Positions 32,724 to 42,110 are shown, counted from the first letter of the stretch. The stretch: 64,000 bases of DNA from Devosia oryziradicis (GCF_016698645.1 NZ_CP068047.1:2019001-2083000); one strand, 5' to 3'. Program-made: numbers and translations. The notes: generated from the letters alone by a model not told the origin.

Positions 32724-35102
32724 ATGTCGGAAGAAGATCCAGACGATATTCCGCCGACTGCGCGGCTGTTCTGGATGGCCCACCATTTCCGAATCTCGGA
32801 AACGTATACCGACCGATACGCGCTCGAGTGCCTCGACGGCTATGAGTACCCTCGAACCTTGTACAGGAACAAGGTTCGTAACCTCAAGCTGTCGGGGGAC
32901 CTTGTGGTCGAACCGCATTACTTCGACGTGGACGGAACGCCAGCGAGACCGGGCGGTCATGTCCATCTTCTGGCGGGCAAGTCGCCTACAGACCTGCGTC
33001 GCACCATGATCGCGTTCACCAAGGCCTCGCTGTTCAACCGCGATTACAAGGCTGGCAAGGTGGTGCTGTATCGGTCTCCGGGGTTGGAAAAGAAGACACC
33101 TCGCCATCGCAACTACAAGGCGGTCACCGCCGATGTGTGGTTGGCCGAAAACGCTGCGAGAATCCATGAAGCCTGCAGACCCTTCTACGTATTGGATCCC
33201 AAGACGGTCCAAGGGCACAGCAAGCCGCGTCTGGGTCAGTTCCCCCTCAGATCATTGGGATCTGACGCCACCTTGAAGAAGGACCGGCAGAAGTTGGCCC
33301 GTAAGGATTTCAAGATCACCGACCTCTGCCCCAGGACCGACGATATGCGTCGAGGCGGCAGGAAGATGGCCCCAGATATGGCCGCCTTCATCGACCTCCA
33401 GATTCGCAAGTTGCTGCTTCGCCCCGAGCGCCCGACCCTTGCCCTCCTCAGACGCCAACTCCGCGCGGAGATGAGGATCATCCCCTCGCTGGCAGGCAGA
33501 ACCACACCAAGTGTCGATGCGATCGAGCGCCTCATCGGAACCCTGCATGATGGGCAGGCCATTGCTGCTCGCTTTGGCGAGAAGGTGGCGATCGAGAGCC
33601 GAACCATTTTCACCGAGGGGCCACAATACAACTATCCCGGTGAACTCGTCCTAATGGACTGCTGGAAGATGGACCTGGTCGCGAAGATTACCGATCAGGG
33701 CGGCTGGATCTTCGTCAGAGATTCCCAGATCGAAGAGTTCGGTGTTCGCCGACGCCTCTGGGTGGCCTGGGTCATCGATGCCTGCTCGCGCGCCATTCTC
33801 GGGCTGGCACTCGGGCTGTCGGAGTCCTCAGACCTGACCACACGCGCCCTGCGGATGGCTGTCACGGAAAAGACGCTGCAATCGATGGATGCTGGTTGCG
33901 AAGCTGACCCCATCCCACCTATCGGCCTCGATGGTCTGCTCACTGACATTGGCGGCGCCTTCACGCACCCCTACTTCATGGTTCCAGCATTGTCCCTGGT
34001 TGATGATGCGGATGTCGGCCCTGGCGACAGCGCTCATTTGCGCGGCCTTCTCGAGCGCTTCAATCGCACGGTGAAGGATCAACTCCTGTCCTATTTCACC
34101 GGCACCACATTCGGGAATGTCATCGCCAAGGGGGACTACGACGCATTGGATCGTGCATCGGCCGATGTCGAAACCCTAGGCAGGGCGCTCTGGTTGTACA
34201 TCAACGACGTCTACAATCTGAGCCCTCATCGCGGCAATGATGGTCAACCGCCTATCGACCGTTTCCAGGAAAGGTTCCTCAGCCAGGGAGCGGCGGACGT
34301 CTATACCGAAGAAAGTGTCCGGCTTGCCTTCGGCCTGGAATTTCTGCTCCCCCTTACGGGGCAGGGTGTCTGCTTCGCAAGCAACCACTACGTATCTGGT
34401 CGCCTGCAGACCTATTTCTCAGAGATGGGAAGGCTCAAGAAGGGGAGGCCACGTAAGCTGAGGGCTAAGGTGGACCTCTCCAATCTTGGGCGCATCAGCG
34501 TCTATTTTGAAGATGACTGGCACACTCTGGCCGGGCCGGCACGAGTGCGAGGAGTCGGCTTCACCGACTGGATCAACGAACGCCGCCGTCTGAGCAAGCT
34601 GTACGGCAGTCAGGCTGCGGCCAATGCACATATCGTTGACAGTGCACTGCGCAAGCTCGAGCGCATGGGCACGAACGCCCGTCTTCGATCCCAGGTCAAG
34701 GACATGAGCTACAACGCCGAAGAAGTGATGCAGATCGTCAACAGGACCAAGCTCCACATCAAGGAGGACGAGGTCGCCACGAACCAGGGCCAGATCCTGG
34801 CCTTCGACTCATCAACCCGCGAAGCGGCCTTCCAAACCTCAGGCACCGACCCCGATGACGACGACATCGAGATGGTCGACGACCCCTATGTCGATGCAGG
34901 CGACGACCAGCGTGCAGAAACAGATTTAGGTCTCGACGACGCTGATATCGACAAGGATGGCGACCTGCTCGAAGAGCCGGAAGAGGACATCGTTGACCCC
35001 GGTGAAACCGATGACGAACCGAAGGCAACTCCGCCATCCAAGACCGGAGCGGTCAAGGCTTTCGCCTTCCTGCCACAGCCTACCAGAAAGAGCGGCTCAT
35101 GA
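32724..35102 (+). CDS. tnsB: TnsB/Mu-type DDE transposase
   Basis: 792 aa from ATG at 32724. The rve-type catalytic triad is D312 (LVLMDCWKMDL), D408 (LLTDIGGAFT) and E444 (LLERFNRTVKD), spaced DD(35)E as in TnsB/TniA/MuA. The N-terminal 300 residues should hold the end-binding domains. The C-terminus (about 708-772) is strikingly acidic (DPDDDDIEMVDD, LEEPEEDIVD). TnsB binds the repeated boxes at the ends and joins 3' ends to target DNA. It overlaps tnsC by 4 nt. Confidence 0.9.
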   Translation: MSEEDPDDIPPTARLFWMAHHFRISETYTDRYALECLDGYEYPRTLYRNKVRNLKLSGDLVVEPHYFDVDGTPARPGGHVHLLAGKSPTDLRRTMIAFTKASLFNRDYKAGKVVLYRSPGLEKKTPRHRNYKAVTADVWLAENAARIHEACRPFYVLDPKTVQGHSKPRLGQFPLRSLGSDATLKKDRQKLARKDFKITDLCPRTDDMRRGGRKMAPDMAAFIDLQIRKLLLRPERPTLALLRRQLRAEMRIIPSLAGRTTPSVDAIERLIGTLHDGQAIAARFGEKVAIESRTIFTEGPQYNYPGELVLMDCWKMDLVAKITDQGGWIFVRDSQIEEFGVRRRLWVAWVIDACSRAILGLALGLSESSDLTTRALRMAVTEKTLQSMDAGCEADPIPPIGLDGLLTDIGGAFTHPYFMVPALSLVDDADVGPGDSAHLRGLLERFNRTVKDQLLSYFTGTTFGNVIAKGDYDALDRASADVETLGRALWLYINDVYNLSPHRGNDGQPPIDRFQERFLSQGAADVYTEESVRLAFGLEFLLPLTGQGVCFASNHYVSGRLQTYFSEMGRLKKGRPRKLRAKVDLSNLGRISVYFEDDWHTLAGPARVRGVGFTDWINERRRLSKLYGSQAAANAHIVDSALRKLERMGTNARLRSQVKDMSYNAEEVMQIVNRTKLHIKEDEVATNQGQILAFDSSTREAAFQTSGTDPDDDDIEMVDDPYVDAGDDQRAETDLGLDDADIDKDGDLLEEPEEDIVDPGETDDEPKATPPSKTGAVKAFAFLPQPTRKSGS

Positions 35103-36169
35103 CCGATAAGAACAAGACCGATTACGCGGAGATGCTCAAGAAGCCGGAATACGAAAACCTGCGCACGTTGTTGCGGGACAAAATCGTCCCGACCCGCCAG
35201 CTCAATCTCATCACCTCACAAGTTGCGCGTGCCCAGCAGCAGATCGCAGCCCGGTTCAATGAGGGTGCCTTCTGGAGCGCGGACAACAGCCTCCCTATCG
35301 ATGGCGTGCTGATCGTCGGCGAATCCGGCTCTGGAAAGAGCTTCGGCCTCAGATACGCGATGCAGACATTGCCTGCCATTGCCTTGCTGGATGGCGGGGT
35401 CATGGAGAGCTCACCTTTTTATGTCGACACGCCAACGCACGGCACCTTCTCGATGCTGGCCAAGGAGATCGTGCGCCGCGCCGATGGTGTCGATGTCCGC
35501 GAACCCAAGGACCAGGACGCACCAGGAAAGGCGATCTCCGCAATCGGCAGGCATGGCTTTACCATGGTGGCCGTCGACGAGATTTCCCGCATCATCAACC
35601 CCCAACGCCACAATACCAAGGGACTGGCGGTGCAGTCGCATCTGGTGTGGACGATGGCGATCGAGTTGCTCAACTTGAGCACCTCTCCAACACCCATCGC
35701 GTTGAGCGGCCTACCGCACGTACTCGACAGCTTCATGATTACTGACAAGAAGGAAGATGCTCAGAAGGTTCGGCGGGAAGCGCATCGCCGGATGAGGATC
35801 GTGAGATTGCCAGAACTGGACCCTGGACTGGATCGGGACATGCTTCTAGGGGCCATCCATAAGTACTGCGAGGTCGCCAAAGTCGAGACCAAACTGACAG
35901 AGGCCGACCATATCGTTCCGCGTCTCGTCCACGCCTCGTTCAATCAGGCAGGATCGGCGTTGGAATGGATCCAGAAGGCGGTCGCACTTGCGAAGGTACG
36001 TCCACGGGGCAAGCTGGACCGCGAAGACTTTGCCTATGTGTATGGCGACATGACCTCGGCTGCACGTAGCGCCAATCCATTTCTGGCGAGCGGCTGGGAT
36101 CGCATCGACATCGGCAAGATCGCCCCACGCAGTTTCTCTGAGGCCATCGCGAAGCCGGAAGCGGCCTGA
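35099..36169 (+). CDS. tnsC: TnsC/TniB-like AAA+ transposition regulator
   Basis: 356 aa with Walker A GESGSGKS (74-81) and Walker B MVAVDEI (D160, E161). TnsC-type ATPases polymerise on target DNA, receive the TniQ/TnsD signal and activate TnsAB. The N-terminal LRTLLRDKIVPTRQL resembles TniB-type proteins. It overlaps tnsB by 4 nt, and its stop shares one base with the tniQ start. Confidence 0.9.
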   Translation: MTDKNKTDYAEMLKKPEYENLRTLLRDKIVPTRQLNLITSQVARAQQQIAARFNEGAFWSADNSLPIDGVLIVGESGSGKSFGLRYAMQTLPAIALLDGGVMESSPFYVDTPTHGTFSMLAKEIVRRADGVDVREPKDQDAPGKAISAIGRHGFTMVAVDEISRIINPQRHNTKGLAVQSHLVWTMAIELLNLSTSPTPIALSGLPHVLDSFMITDKKEDAQKVRREAHRRMRIVRLPELDPGLDRDMLLGAIHKYCEVAKVETKLTEADHIVPRLVHASFNQAGSALEWIQKAVALAKVRPRGKLDREDFAYVYGDMTSAARSANPFLASGWDRIDIGKIAPRSFSEAIAKPEAA

Positions 36170-38022
36170 TGCATGCACCTCACACACTGGGCAGCTTCAG
36201 GAAGTGCCCCGCTGTTATGCCGCGTGAAACTGCGCAGAGCTACCTTGGTCGGCTGACTGCTTTTTTCGGCGCACCCAGTCCGCGGGCCTTCTGCAAGGAC
36301 TACTACCTCGATCTGCGAGGCATCCAGCATGGCCTTCCTGAAGCCCTGGGGGCCTTGGCTGCCCTGACTAACTGCGACGCCAACGAGTTGATCAAATGGA
36401 CACCTCGCAATCTGAGCAAGCTATACTTAGAGCTGAATGGTCAGATCCTGCACACTCGGTCAAATCCCCGACGTAGGGTCAGCATTTGTCCATGCTGTGC
36501 CCTCGAGGATATTCGAGCCAATCCGGGAATGCCCTTGGATCAGGCCGTCTACATCAGGGCAGAATGGGTGGCTGGGGCGGTCGATTGCTGCGCCCGGCAC
36601 AAAGTGAAGCTCATCTCGCGCGATATTCATGGTGTGGGCATCCAGCTGATCGACACGGGCTACGAGACCGCCAATCTCATCGAACGCCTTGGGGAGGAGA
36701 CCCAACCGGCGGTGCCGGACGGCTTCCAGCTCTATGTGTTGTCACGGATCGGCGTAGACACGAGTCCTGCACCATCCCTCCTGGAACCCTTGTCACTGTC
36801 GATGGCGACGCGACTGTGCCACGCGCTGGGCACCGACATGTGGCGGCTGCAAAATGGTTCGAGGGCGCTGACGTCCGTGGAAAGGCGTGCGGTCGGGTTC
36901 AACGTCTTCGCTGGTGGTGTGGAGAAGCTGGAGGCGGTGGTGATTGAACACCGAGCTGATCTGCGCATGATTGAACGGGGAGCGCATAAACTGTTCCCCA
37001 GTCTCGTCAACGTCCTGTTCGAGTGCCAGTCCGAGCAGGGCGTGCCCGCCATCGCCGATGCGCTCACCGGGATTCTGTTCCGGTGCCTTCCATATGCGAA
37101 AGGGGATACCGTTCTCGGGCGCCAATGCGGGAAACGATGGCTCCACGACTACAGCAGCGCGCTCCACCACCTCGGTCTCGACCAGCACCAGCTGATGTCG
37201 ATTTTGACCTCTCACCCAGAAATGGTCGCGATGCCTGCCAAGCGCCGACAGGAGATGTTGCTGCATGCAGATCCGTTGGAGAGGTTCGTAGCGCAGAAGG
37301 CGCCATTCCTCACATCTGCAGCCACGGCAACCAGACTTGGTTTCGACAACAACCACAAGAAACGATCCAACCTGAAGAACCTGGCGGACGCAGGTATCCT
37401 TCAGCCGGCCGGCGATGCTGGTCTGAAAAGTCATCCCCCGATCTATTCGGAGCCGGATGTGACCCGTGCCACCGAAGCCTTGCTCGACCGGTTCGAGAAG
37501 GTCGATCCGGCGACGCCTGGAATGCTCTCCATGTCGGACCTGGCGAGCGATTTCCGTCTACCGCTCTCGAAGATTTGGCCCCTATTGCAGGATGGAGCCA
37601 TCAAGCGTGTCGCTCTTGTTCCAGGGCTCCCCGTGTTCAAAAGCATCCGCTTGCATCCGATGGACGTGTTGAAGGCGATGTCGGGGGGCAACGAGATCGT
37701 TGGCGCGGCCGAGGTGTGTCGGATGCTCGGAGTGCACCCGGCAGATCTTCGAGCACTGATGGCAGAGGAACTGCTGACACCAGAACGCTTCCAGGCGAGT
37801 GAAGGGAAGGGAAGAACGCTCTTCTTCCAGAAGATGAAGGTCGAGCGTTTCGCAAACGAGTTCGTAGGCAGGTTCCACGTGAAAGGATCCCTGTCAGGAA
37901 GCCCGAGCGTGCAGCAGCTCAGAAAGATGGGGCTCATCCCCGCGATCAACCTCAAGTCGCCCCTTACGGATGTGCGAACGATCCTTTACCGCAGGGATGA
38001 TGTGCGACGGCTGGTTGCCTGA
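36169..38022 (+). CDS. tniQ: TniQ/TnsD-like target-selection protein
   Basis: 617 aa. The TniQ domain is recognised by AVMPRETAQSYLGRLTAFFG and a zinc motif CPCC (107-110) with CCARH (140-144). The long C-terminal region suits a TnsD-like sequence-specific DNA binder with HTH-like parts (GAAEVCRMLGVHPADLRALM; ATRLGFDNNHKKRSNLKNL). TnsD binds a fixed chromosomal site and recruits TnsC; insertion at ccdA here suggests this site. It is the last gene of the operon. Confidence 0.87.
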   Translation: MHAPHTLGSFRKCPAVMPRETAQSYLGRLTAFFGAPSPRAFCKDYYLDLRGIQHGLPEALGALAALTNCDANELIKWTPRNLSKLYLELNGQILHTRSNPRRRVSICPCCALEDIRANPGMPLDQAVYIRAEWVAGAVDCCARHKVKLISRDIHGVGIQLIDTGYETANLIERLGEETQPAVPDGFQLYVLSRIGVDTSPAPSLLEPLSLSMATRLCHALGTDMWRLQNGSRALTSVERRAVGFNVFAGGVEKLEAVVIEHRADLRMIERGAHKLFPSLVNVLFECQSEQGVPAIADALTGILFRCLPYAKGDTVLGRQCGKRWLHDYSSALHHLGLDQHQLMSILTSHPEMVAMPAKRRQEMLLHADPLERFVAQKAPFLTSAATATRLGFDNNHKKRSNLKNLADAGILQPAGDAGLKSHPPIYSEPDVTRATEALLDRFEKVDPATPGMLSMSDLASDFRLPLSKIWPLLQDGAIKRVALVPGLPVFKSIRLHPMDVLKAMSGGNEIVGAAEVCRMLGVHPADLRALMAEELLTPERFQASEGKGRTLFFQKMKVERFANEFVGRFHVKGSLSGSPSVQQLRKMGLIPAINLKSPLTDVRTILYRRDDVRRLVA

Positions 38023-38041
38023 GCGAAACCACTCGACCTAA

Positions 38042-38068
38042 AGACCGCGCCAGGCGCGGTCTATTTTT
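38042..38068 (+). terminator. Rho-independent terminator of the tns operon
   Basis: Arms AGACCGCGCC and GGCGCGGTCT separated by one A, then ATTTTT. It lies 20 nt after the tniQ stop and would also keep transposon transcripts out of the flank. Confidence 0.88.
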
Positions 38069-38114
38069 GTTTGCGTTAGTTTCAATCGGGATTGGTCGAT
38101 GCCTCTTAGATATA

Positions 38115-38152
38115 TGGATTAAAGCTAAGTGGCTGAAAAATAACAGTCTTGC
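38115..38152 (+). repeat. Inner transposase-binding-like boxes, right end
   Basis: TGGATTAAAG (38115-38124) resembles the start of the outer box TGGATAAAAG (38161), 46 bp away. Positions 38131-38152 (GGCTGAAAAATAACAGTCTT) may be a further weak copy. Confidence 0.45.
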
Positions 38153-38160
38153 GCTGCAAA

Positions 38161-38186
38161 TGGATAAAAGGATTCACTCGCCTATA
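38161..38186 (-). repeat. Right terminal inverted repeat of the transposon
   Basis: Read on the minus strand it begins TATAGGCGAGTGAATCC. 24 bases are identical to the left end. It includes the box TGGATAAAAGGATTCA at 38161-38176. Confidence 0.9.
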
Positions 38187-38191
38187 GCGGC
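38187..38191. repeat. Right copy of the 5-bp target-site duplication (GCGGC)
   Basis: GCGGC directly after the last transposon base, matching 11610-11614. Confidence 0.88.
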
Positions 38192-38307
38192 GGTAAGTCC
38201 GGCTTAACCGTCTGCCAAGTTTCCGGCCTCCGGTGGCTTTGCACCGTCAAAGTTCAGCACTGGTTTACCCCGGCGGGGCAGAGTGCGTGCCGACATGAGT
38301 GGGGCCC

Positions 38308-39546
38308 ATGCTGATATCCAACACCGCCGATGCCGTTCTCGATCCGGGTAGTCGCAGCGCCATGGCGCCAGCCGCGGTGCGCGGCCAAATCAGCGTTGAA
38401 GTCGCCGACCGCATCGACGACGTCGAGAAGGTTTGGCGCGATCTGACTTCCGCCAGCATCGAATCCCCCGGCCAGAGCTATGATTTCATTCGCCTCTGGG
38501 TGGCCGACCGCCAGGTGAAGCAGGCGGACCAGCGCTATGTCGTCGGCCGGATCGATGGCCACCCGGTTGCCCTGTTGCCCCTGCATCGCAAGCGCGTGCA
38601 CGGCCTGCCGGTTTTCACCTGGTTTCCCGGCGCCAATGCCGGCTGCTACGCACCGATCGCCGACTATGATCGGCTTGCCGCCATGAGCGCTGAAGGGCGG
38701 CGCCAGCTGTGGTCCGCCATGACGGGCAAGCTCTCCGGCGCCGATGTGGTCTATCTGCGGTCCATCCCGGTCGAGGTGGGTGGACATGCCGGCCTGTTCG
38801 ACGAGCTTGGGTCCACCCTGGCGGTCGAAACGCTTTATCGCTCGCACTATTCCAGCTGGGAAGAATGCGACCGCCTGCAGCGCAGCAAGTCCCGCCGCAA
38901 GCACGATCGCCAACAGGGCGACCGGCTGGCCGCCATGGGCGAGGTGGGTTTCGCGGAAATCCGCAACGGCGACGATACCGTTGCAGCCATCGACACGATG
39001 TTCACGCAACGCTCGGCCCGCTTCAAGGCCATGGGCATCCGCGATACCTTCGTGCATGACCGGCTTATTGCGTTCTACCATTCCATGGCCAAAGCTGGTT
39101 CAGGCGTCGATGTGCGGCTGCATGTGCTGCGGCTCAACGGCGATATCGTCGCCGTGCGCTACAACATCGTCCACGGCGACCGCATGTTTTGCCTCATCTC
39201 CTCGATGAGCGACGATCCGGCCATTCAGGGCGGTTCGCCCGGCAAGCAGTGCCTGCTTCGGGTGATGCAGACCGTGTTCGACCAAGGCATCCACATCTTC
39301 GACATGGGCAGCGGCTTCACCGACGAAAAGCGCCATTGGTGCAACGTGCAAGCGCCGCTGCGACAGCACTATATTGGCTTGACGCCCCAAGGCGCGCTGA
39401 TCGTCCAGGCCCATCGCCGCTTCCAGGTAGCCCGCGCCGCCATCAAGGCCAATCCGCAGCTCAAGTCGGCTATCCGCAGCGTGCGGCAGCTGTTTGATCG
39501 GGTGACCGGCTCTGCGACCCCTGCGCCGGCCGAAAAATCAGAGTAG
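38308..39546 (+). CDS. CelD/BcsL-type acetyltransferase (GNAT fold)
   Basis: 412 aa from ATG at 38308 (GTG at 38299 is an alternative). The sequence VWRDLTSASIESPGQSYDFIRLW, the RSKSRRKHDRQ region and VRYNIVHGDRMFCLISS with FDMGSGFTDEKRHWCN are typical of the CelD-like GNAT_6 family found near cellulose or polysaccharide genes in alphaproteobacteria. It probably acylates a cell-surface polymer precursor; the substrate is unknown. It lies just outside the right transposon end and its 5' end is intact. Confidence 0.83.
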   Translation: MLISNTADAVLDPGSRSAMAPAAVRGQISVEVADRIDDVEKVWRDLTSASIESPGQSYDFIRLWVADRQVKQADQRYVVGRIDGHPVALLPLHRKRVHGLPVFTWFPGANAGCYAPIADYDRLAAMSAEGRRQLWSAMTGKLSGADVVYLRSIPVEVGGHAGLFDELGSTLAVETLYRSHYSSWEECDRLQRSKSRRKHDRQQGDRLAAMGEVGFAEIRNGDDTVAAIDTMFTQRSARFKAMGIRDTFVHDRLIAFYHSMAKAGSGVDVRLHVLRLNGDIVAVRYNIVHGDRMFCLISSMSDDPAIQGGSPGKQCLLRVMQTVFDQGIHIFDMGSGFTDEKRHWCNVQAPLRQHYIGLTPQGALIVQAHRRFQVARAAIKANPQLKSAIRSVRQLFDRVTGSATPAPAEKSE

Positions 39547-40272
39547 CTTCAGGCCACGCAGCGATGCGTGGCCCGATTTGCCGATGATGAGGTGGTCGTG
39601 CAGGGTGATGCCCAGCGGCTTGGCTATGTCGCTGATCTCCCGCGTCATCCGCACGTCGGCGGACGAGGGGGCAGGGTCGCCCGACGGGTGGTTGTGCACC
39701 AGGATCAGCGCCGTGGCCGATAGTTCCAGCGAACGCTTGATCACCTCGCGTGGATAGACAGGCGTGTGGTCCACCGTGCCTGTCTGCTGCACCTCGTCGG
39801 CAATCAGCCGGTTCTTCTTGTCGAGAAACAGGATGCGGAACTGCTCGATGGACTGGAACGCCATCTGGCTGCGGCAGTAGTCGATCAGTTGCGACCACGA
39901 TGAGAGGATCGGCTGTTCGCTGTCGATGCGGTCGCGGCCGAAGCGCGCGGCGACAGCCTGGATGACCTTGATATGGGCAATGCTGGTTTCGCCCAGGCCC
40001 TTGATCTTGCCGAGGCGTGCCTCACCGGCATTGAAGACTGCCGAGAAGGAGCCGAATTCCCGCAGCAGGGTCTTGGCGAGACCCTTGGTGTCCTTGCGCG
40101 GAATGACGAGCTGCAGGGCCAGCTCGAGCAGCTCATAATCTTCCAGCGCATCACCGCCGACCTTGAGGAAACGCTCGCGCACGCGCTGGCGGTGGCCGGC
40201 ATGGTCGTCGGCTTCAGGCCGCGGGAGCGGAAAGGCGGCCTCGGCGAGTTCGTCGGGCCGGTCGCTCATCAT
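39538..40272 (-). CDS. radC: RadC family JAB-domain protein
   Basis: 244 aa from ATG at 40272, which overlaps the map stop codon (ATGA). The N-terminal helix-hairpin-helix (LGKIKGLGETSIAHIKVIQA) precedes the MPN/JAB zinc motif ILVHNHPSGDPAPSSAD. The family was once called a DNA repair factor; its role is unsettled. Its 3' end overlaps the convergent CelD-type gene by 9 nt. Confidence 0.93.
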   Translation of the reverse strand: MMSDRPDELAEAAFPLPRPEADDHAGHRQRVRERFLKVGGDALEDYELLELALQLVIPRKDTKGLAKTLLREFGSFSAVFNAGEARLGKIKGLGETSIAHIKVIQAVAARFGRDRIDSEQPILSSWSQLIDYCRSQMAFQSIEQFRILFLDKKNRLIADEVQQTGTVDHTPVYPREVIKRSLELSATALILVHNHPSGDPAPSSADVRMTREISDIAKPLGITLHDHLIIGKSGHASLRGLKLL

Positions 40273-41102
40273 GCAGCTTTCGCGGCCATGGGATTGAAGA
40301 TGCCACCGGGTGAGAGAGTGAAGATCTCGCAGCCGGTCTCGGTGATGCCGATGGAGTGCTCGCACTGGGCCGAGAGCGTGCGGTCGCGCGTCACCGCCGT
40401 CCAGCCATCGGAAAGAATCTTCACATGCGGCCGGCCCAGGTTGATCATCGGTTCGATGGTGAAGATCATCCCGGGTTTCAGCGGTACCCCCGTACCGGGC
40501 GTGCCGAAATGCATGATGTTGGGCTCGTCGTGGAAGAGCTTGCCCAGCCCATGGCCGACGAAGTCGCGCACCACGCTCATGCGCTCGGCTTCGGCGACGG
40601 CCTGGATGGCCGCACCGATATCGCCGGTGGTGTTGCCGGGCTTTGCCGCAGCAATGCCGGCTTCGAGCCCGGCATAGGTGATCTCGATCAGCCGCTCCGC
40701 CTTCCGCGAAATCTCACCTACCGGATACATGCGGCTCGAATCGCCGTGCCAGCCGTCGACCACCAGAGTGAGGTCGATGTTGACGATGTCGCCGTCGCGC
40801 AAAGGCCGCTCGTCGGGGATGCCGTGGCAGACCACATGGTTGATCGAGGTGCACAGCGAATGGCGGTAGCCCTTGTAGAAGATCGTCGCCGGCACGGCGC
40901 CATTGTCGCGGGCGAATTCATAGGCGATCTGGTCGATCTTGGCGGTGGGCACGCCGGGCTCGACGAATTCGGTCAGGATATCGAGCGCCTGCGCCGTCAG
41001 CGCGCCTGCCTTGCGCATGCCCTCGAAGCCTTCGCTGCCATGAAGCGGGATGACGCCGGGCGTGCGGCGGGCTTTGGCGGGGGCATCGACGAAGGTGATC
41101 AT
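40269..41102 (-). CDS. map: Methionine aminopeptidase, type I
   Basis: 277 aa. Metal ligands and motifs are visible: CHGIPDERPLRDGDIVNIDLTLVVDGWHGDSSRMYPVG, GHGLGKLFHDEPNIMHFG and MIFTIEPMINLG. It removes the initiator Met from new proteins, an essential cytosolic reaction. It is coupled to radC by overlapping stop and start. Confidence 0.95.
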   Translation of the reverse strand: MITFVDAPAKARRTPGVIPLHGSEGFEGMRKAGALTAQALDILTEFVEPGVPTAKIDQIAYEFARDNGAVPATIFYKGYRHSLCTSINHVVCHGIPDERPLRDGDIVNIDLTLVVDGWHGDSSRMYPVGEISRKAERLIEITYAGLEAGIAAAKPGNTTGDIGAAIQAVAEAERMSVVRDFVGHGLGKLFHDEPNIMHFGTPGTGVPLKPGMIFTIEPMINLGRPHVKILSDGWTAVTRDRTLSAQCEHSIGITETGCEIFTLSPGGIFNPMAAKAA

Positions 41103-41228
41103 GCAGGACTCCGAGGCAATTGGGCTAAATTAGTCCCTAGATCATCCGATTGGAAGGGCGCCAGCCTTGCTTGACGGCGATATCGCGCAGGAGCATGTCT
41201 GACAGACAGCAAGCCACGGAATCCTTTC

Positions 41229-42002
41229 ATGTCTGCAGATACTGTTACAGCCGGCCTCCTGGTCATTGGCGACGAAATCCTCTCGGGCCGCACCAAGGAC
41301 GTCAATATCGGCGCCACGGCCGAATTCTGCACCGACCTTGGCATCGAGCTCAAGGAAGTGCGGGTGGTGAGCGACGAAACCGACGACATCGTCGAGGCCG
41401 TCAATGCCTTGCGCGCCCGCTACACCTATGTCTTCACCACCGGCGGCATCGGGCCGACGCATGACGACATCACCGCCGATGCCATTGCCAAGGCGTTCGG
41501 GGTGGCGCTGCCGATCAATCCGGAAGCCCGGGCCATGCTGGAAGCGCGCTGGAAGCAGACGGGCACCGAGGTGAACGAAGCTCGCCTGCGCATGGCGCGC
41601 ATCCCCGAAGGGGCGTCGCTGATCGTCAACTCCGTCAGCGCCGCGCCCGGGTTCCGCATCGGCAATGTGCATGTGATGGCCGGCGTGCCCATCATCATGC
41701 GCGCCATGCTCGAGGCGATCCTGCCCACGCTCAAGGCCGGCAAGAAGGTCATGTCGGTGACCATCAAGGCGGCCGTGGGGGAGGGGACCATCGGCGGTCC
41801 GCTGGGCGCGCTGCAGGAGCAGTATCCGGACGTCAAGATGGGCTCCTATCCGCAGATGGGGCACGACCGCATCATGACCGAACTGGTGCTGCGCTCGTCC
41901 GATGCCGATCGCCTGGCGGAGGCGGCCGGCAAGGTGCGCGAGATGGTGCGCGAGGCGCATCGCAAGGCCAATCTGGAAATGCCGGACGAGGAAGCCTACT
42001 AG
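41229..42002 (+). CDS. CinA/MoaB-like molybdopterin-binding domain protein
   Basis: 257 aa beginning TAGLLVIGDEILSGRTKDVN and carrying TTGGIGPTHDDITADAIAKAFG, the molybdopterin-binding fold of CinA N-termini. The nicotinamide deamidase domain of full CinA is absent. Such stand-alone proteins are annotated as competence/damage-inducible-like, with no proven function. Divergent from map. Confidence 0.88.
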   Translation: MSADTVTAGLLVIGDEILSGRTKDVNIGATAEFCTDLGIELKEVRVVSDETDDIVEAVNALRARYTYVFTTGGIGPTHDDITADAIAKAFGVALPINPEARAMLEARWKQTGTEVNEARLRMARIPEGASLIVNSVSAAPGFRIGNVHVMAGVPIIMRAMLEAILPTLKAGKKVMSVTIKAAVGEGTIGGPLGALQEQYPDVKMGSYPQMGHDRIMTELVLRSSDADRLAEAAGKVREMVREAHRKANLEMPDEEAY

Positions 42003-42110
42003 CCCTGGGCATAATCGCACGCAGACATTGGCGGGGCCCCGCGGGTTTGCTAAGCACGGGCCTTCCGAATTTCACCGCGGCGCGGGGCAGCGCCGGCGAA
42101 GGAGCCGACC

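Larger units (their letters stand above)
11615..38186. mobile_element. Complete Tn7-like transposon carrying a defence/stress cargo
   Basis: The 26,572 bp element starts TGTAGGCGAG and ends CTCGCCTATA. Its outer ends share 24 identical bases in inverted orientation (11617-11640 and 38161-38184) and are flanked by GCGGC duplications. It encodes TnsA-, TnsB-, TnsC- and TniQ-like proteins at 31976-38022. The insertion is exactly at the ccdA stop. Cargo from left to right: HNH protein; methyltransferase/GHKL/receiver operon; AbiJ-like; nuclease-like; umuDC; csbD; thermonuclease; GmrSD-like and a small gene; two unknown genes; FtsH-like protease with partner. No CRISPR array, cas gene, integrase or resistance gene is visible. 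Joining 11614 to 38192 rebuilds the empty site. Confidence 0.92.

Noticed and set aside
11615..38186. CRISPR-associated transposon (CAST)
   Set aside because: No repeat-spacer array, Cas12k or Cascade genes were seen; TniQ here is large and TnsD-like, fitting protein-guided targeting.
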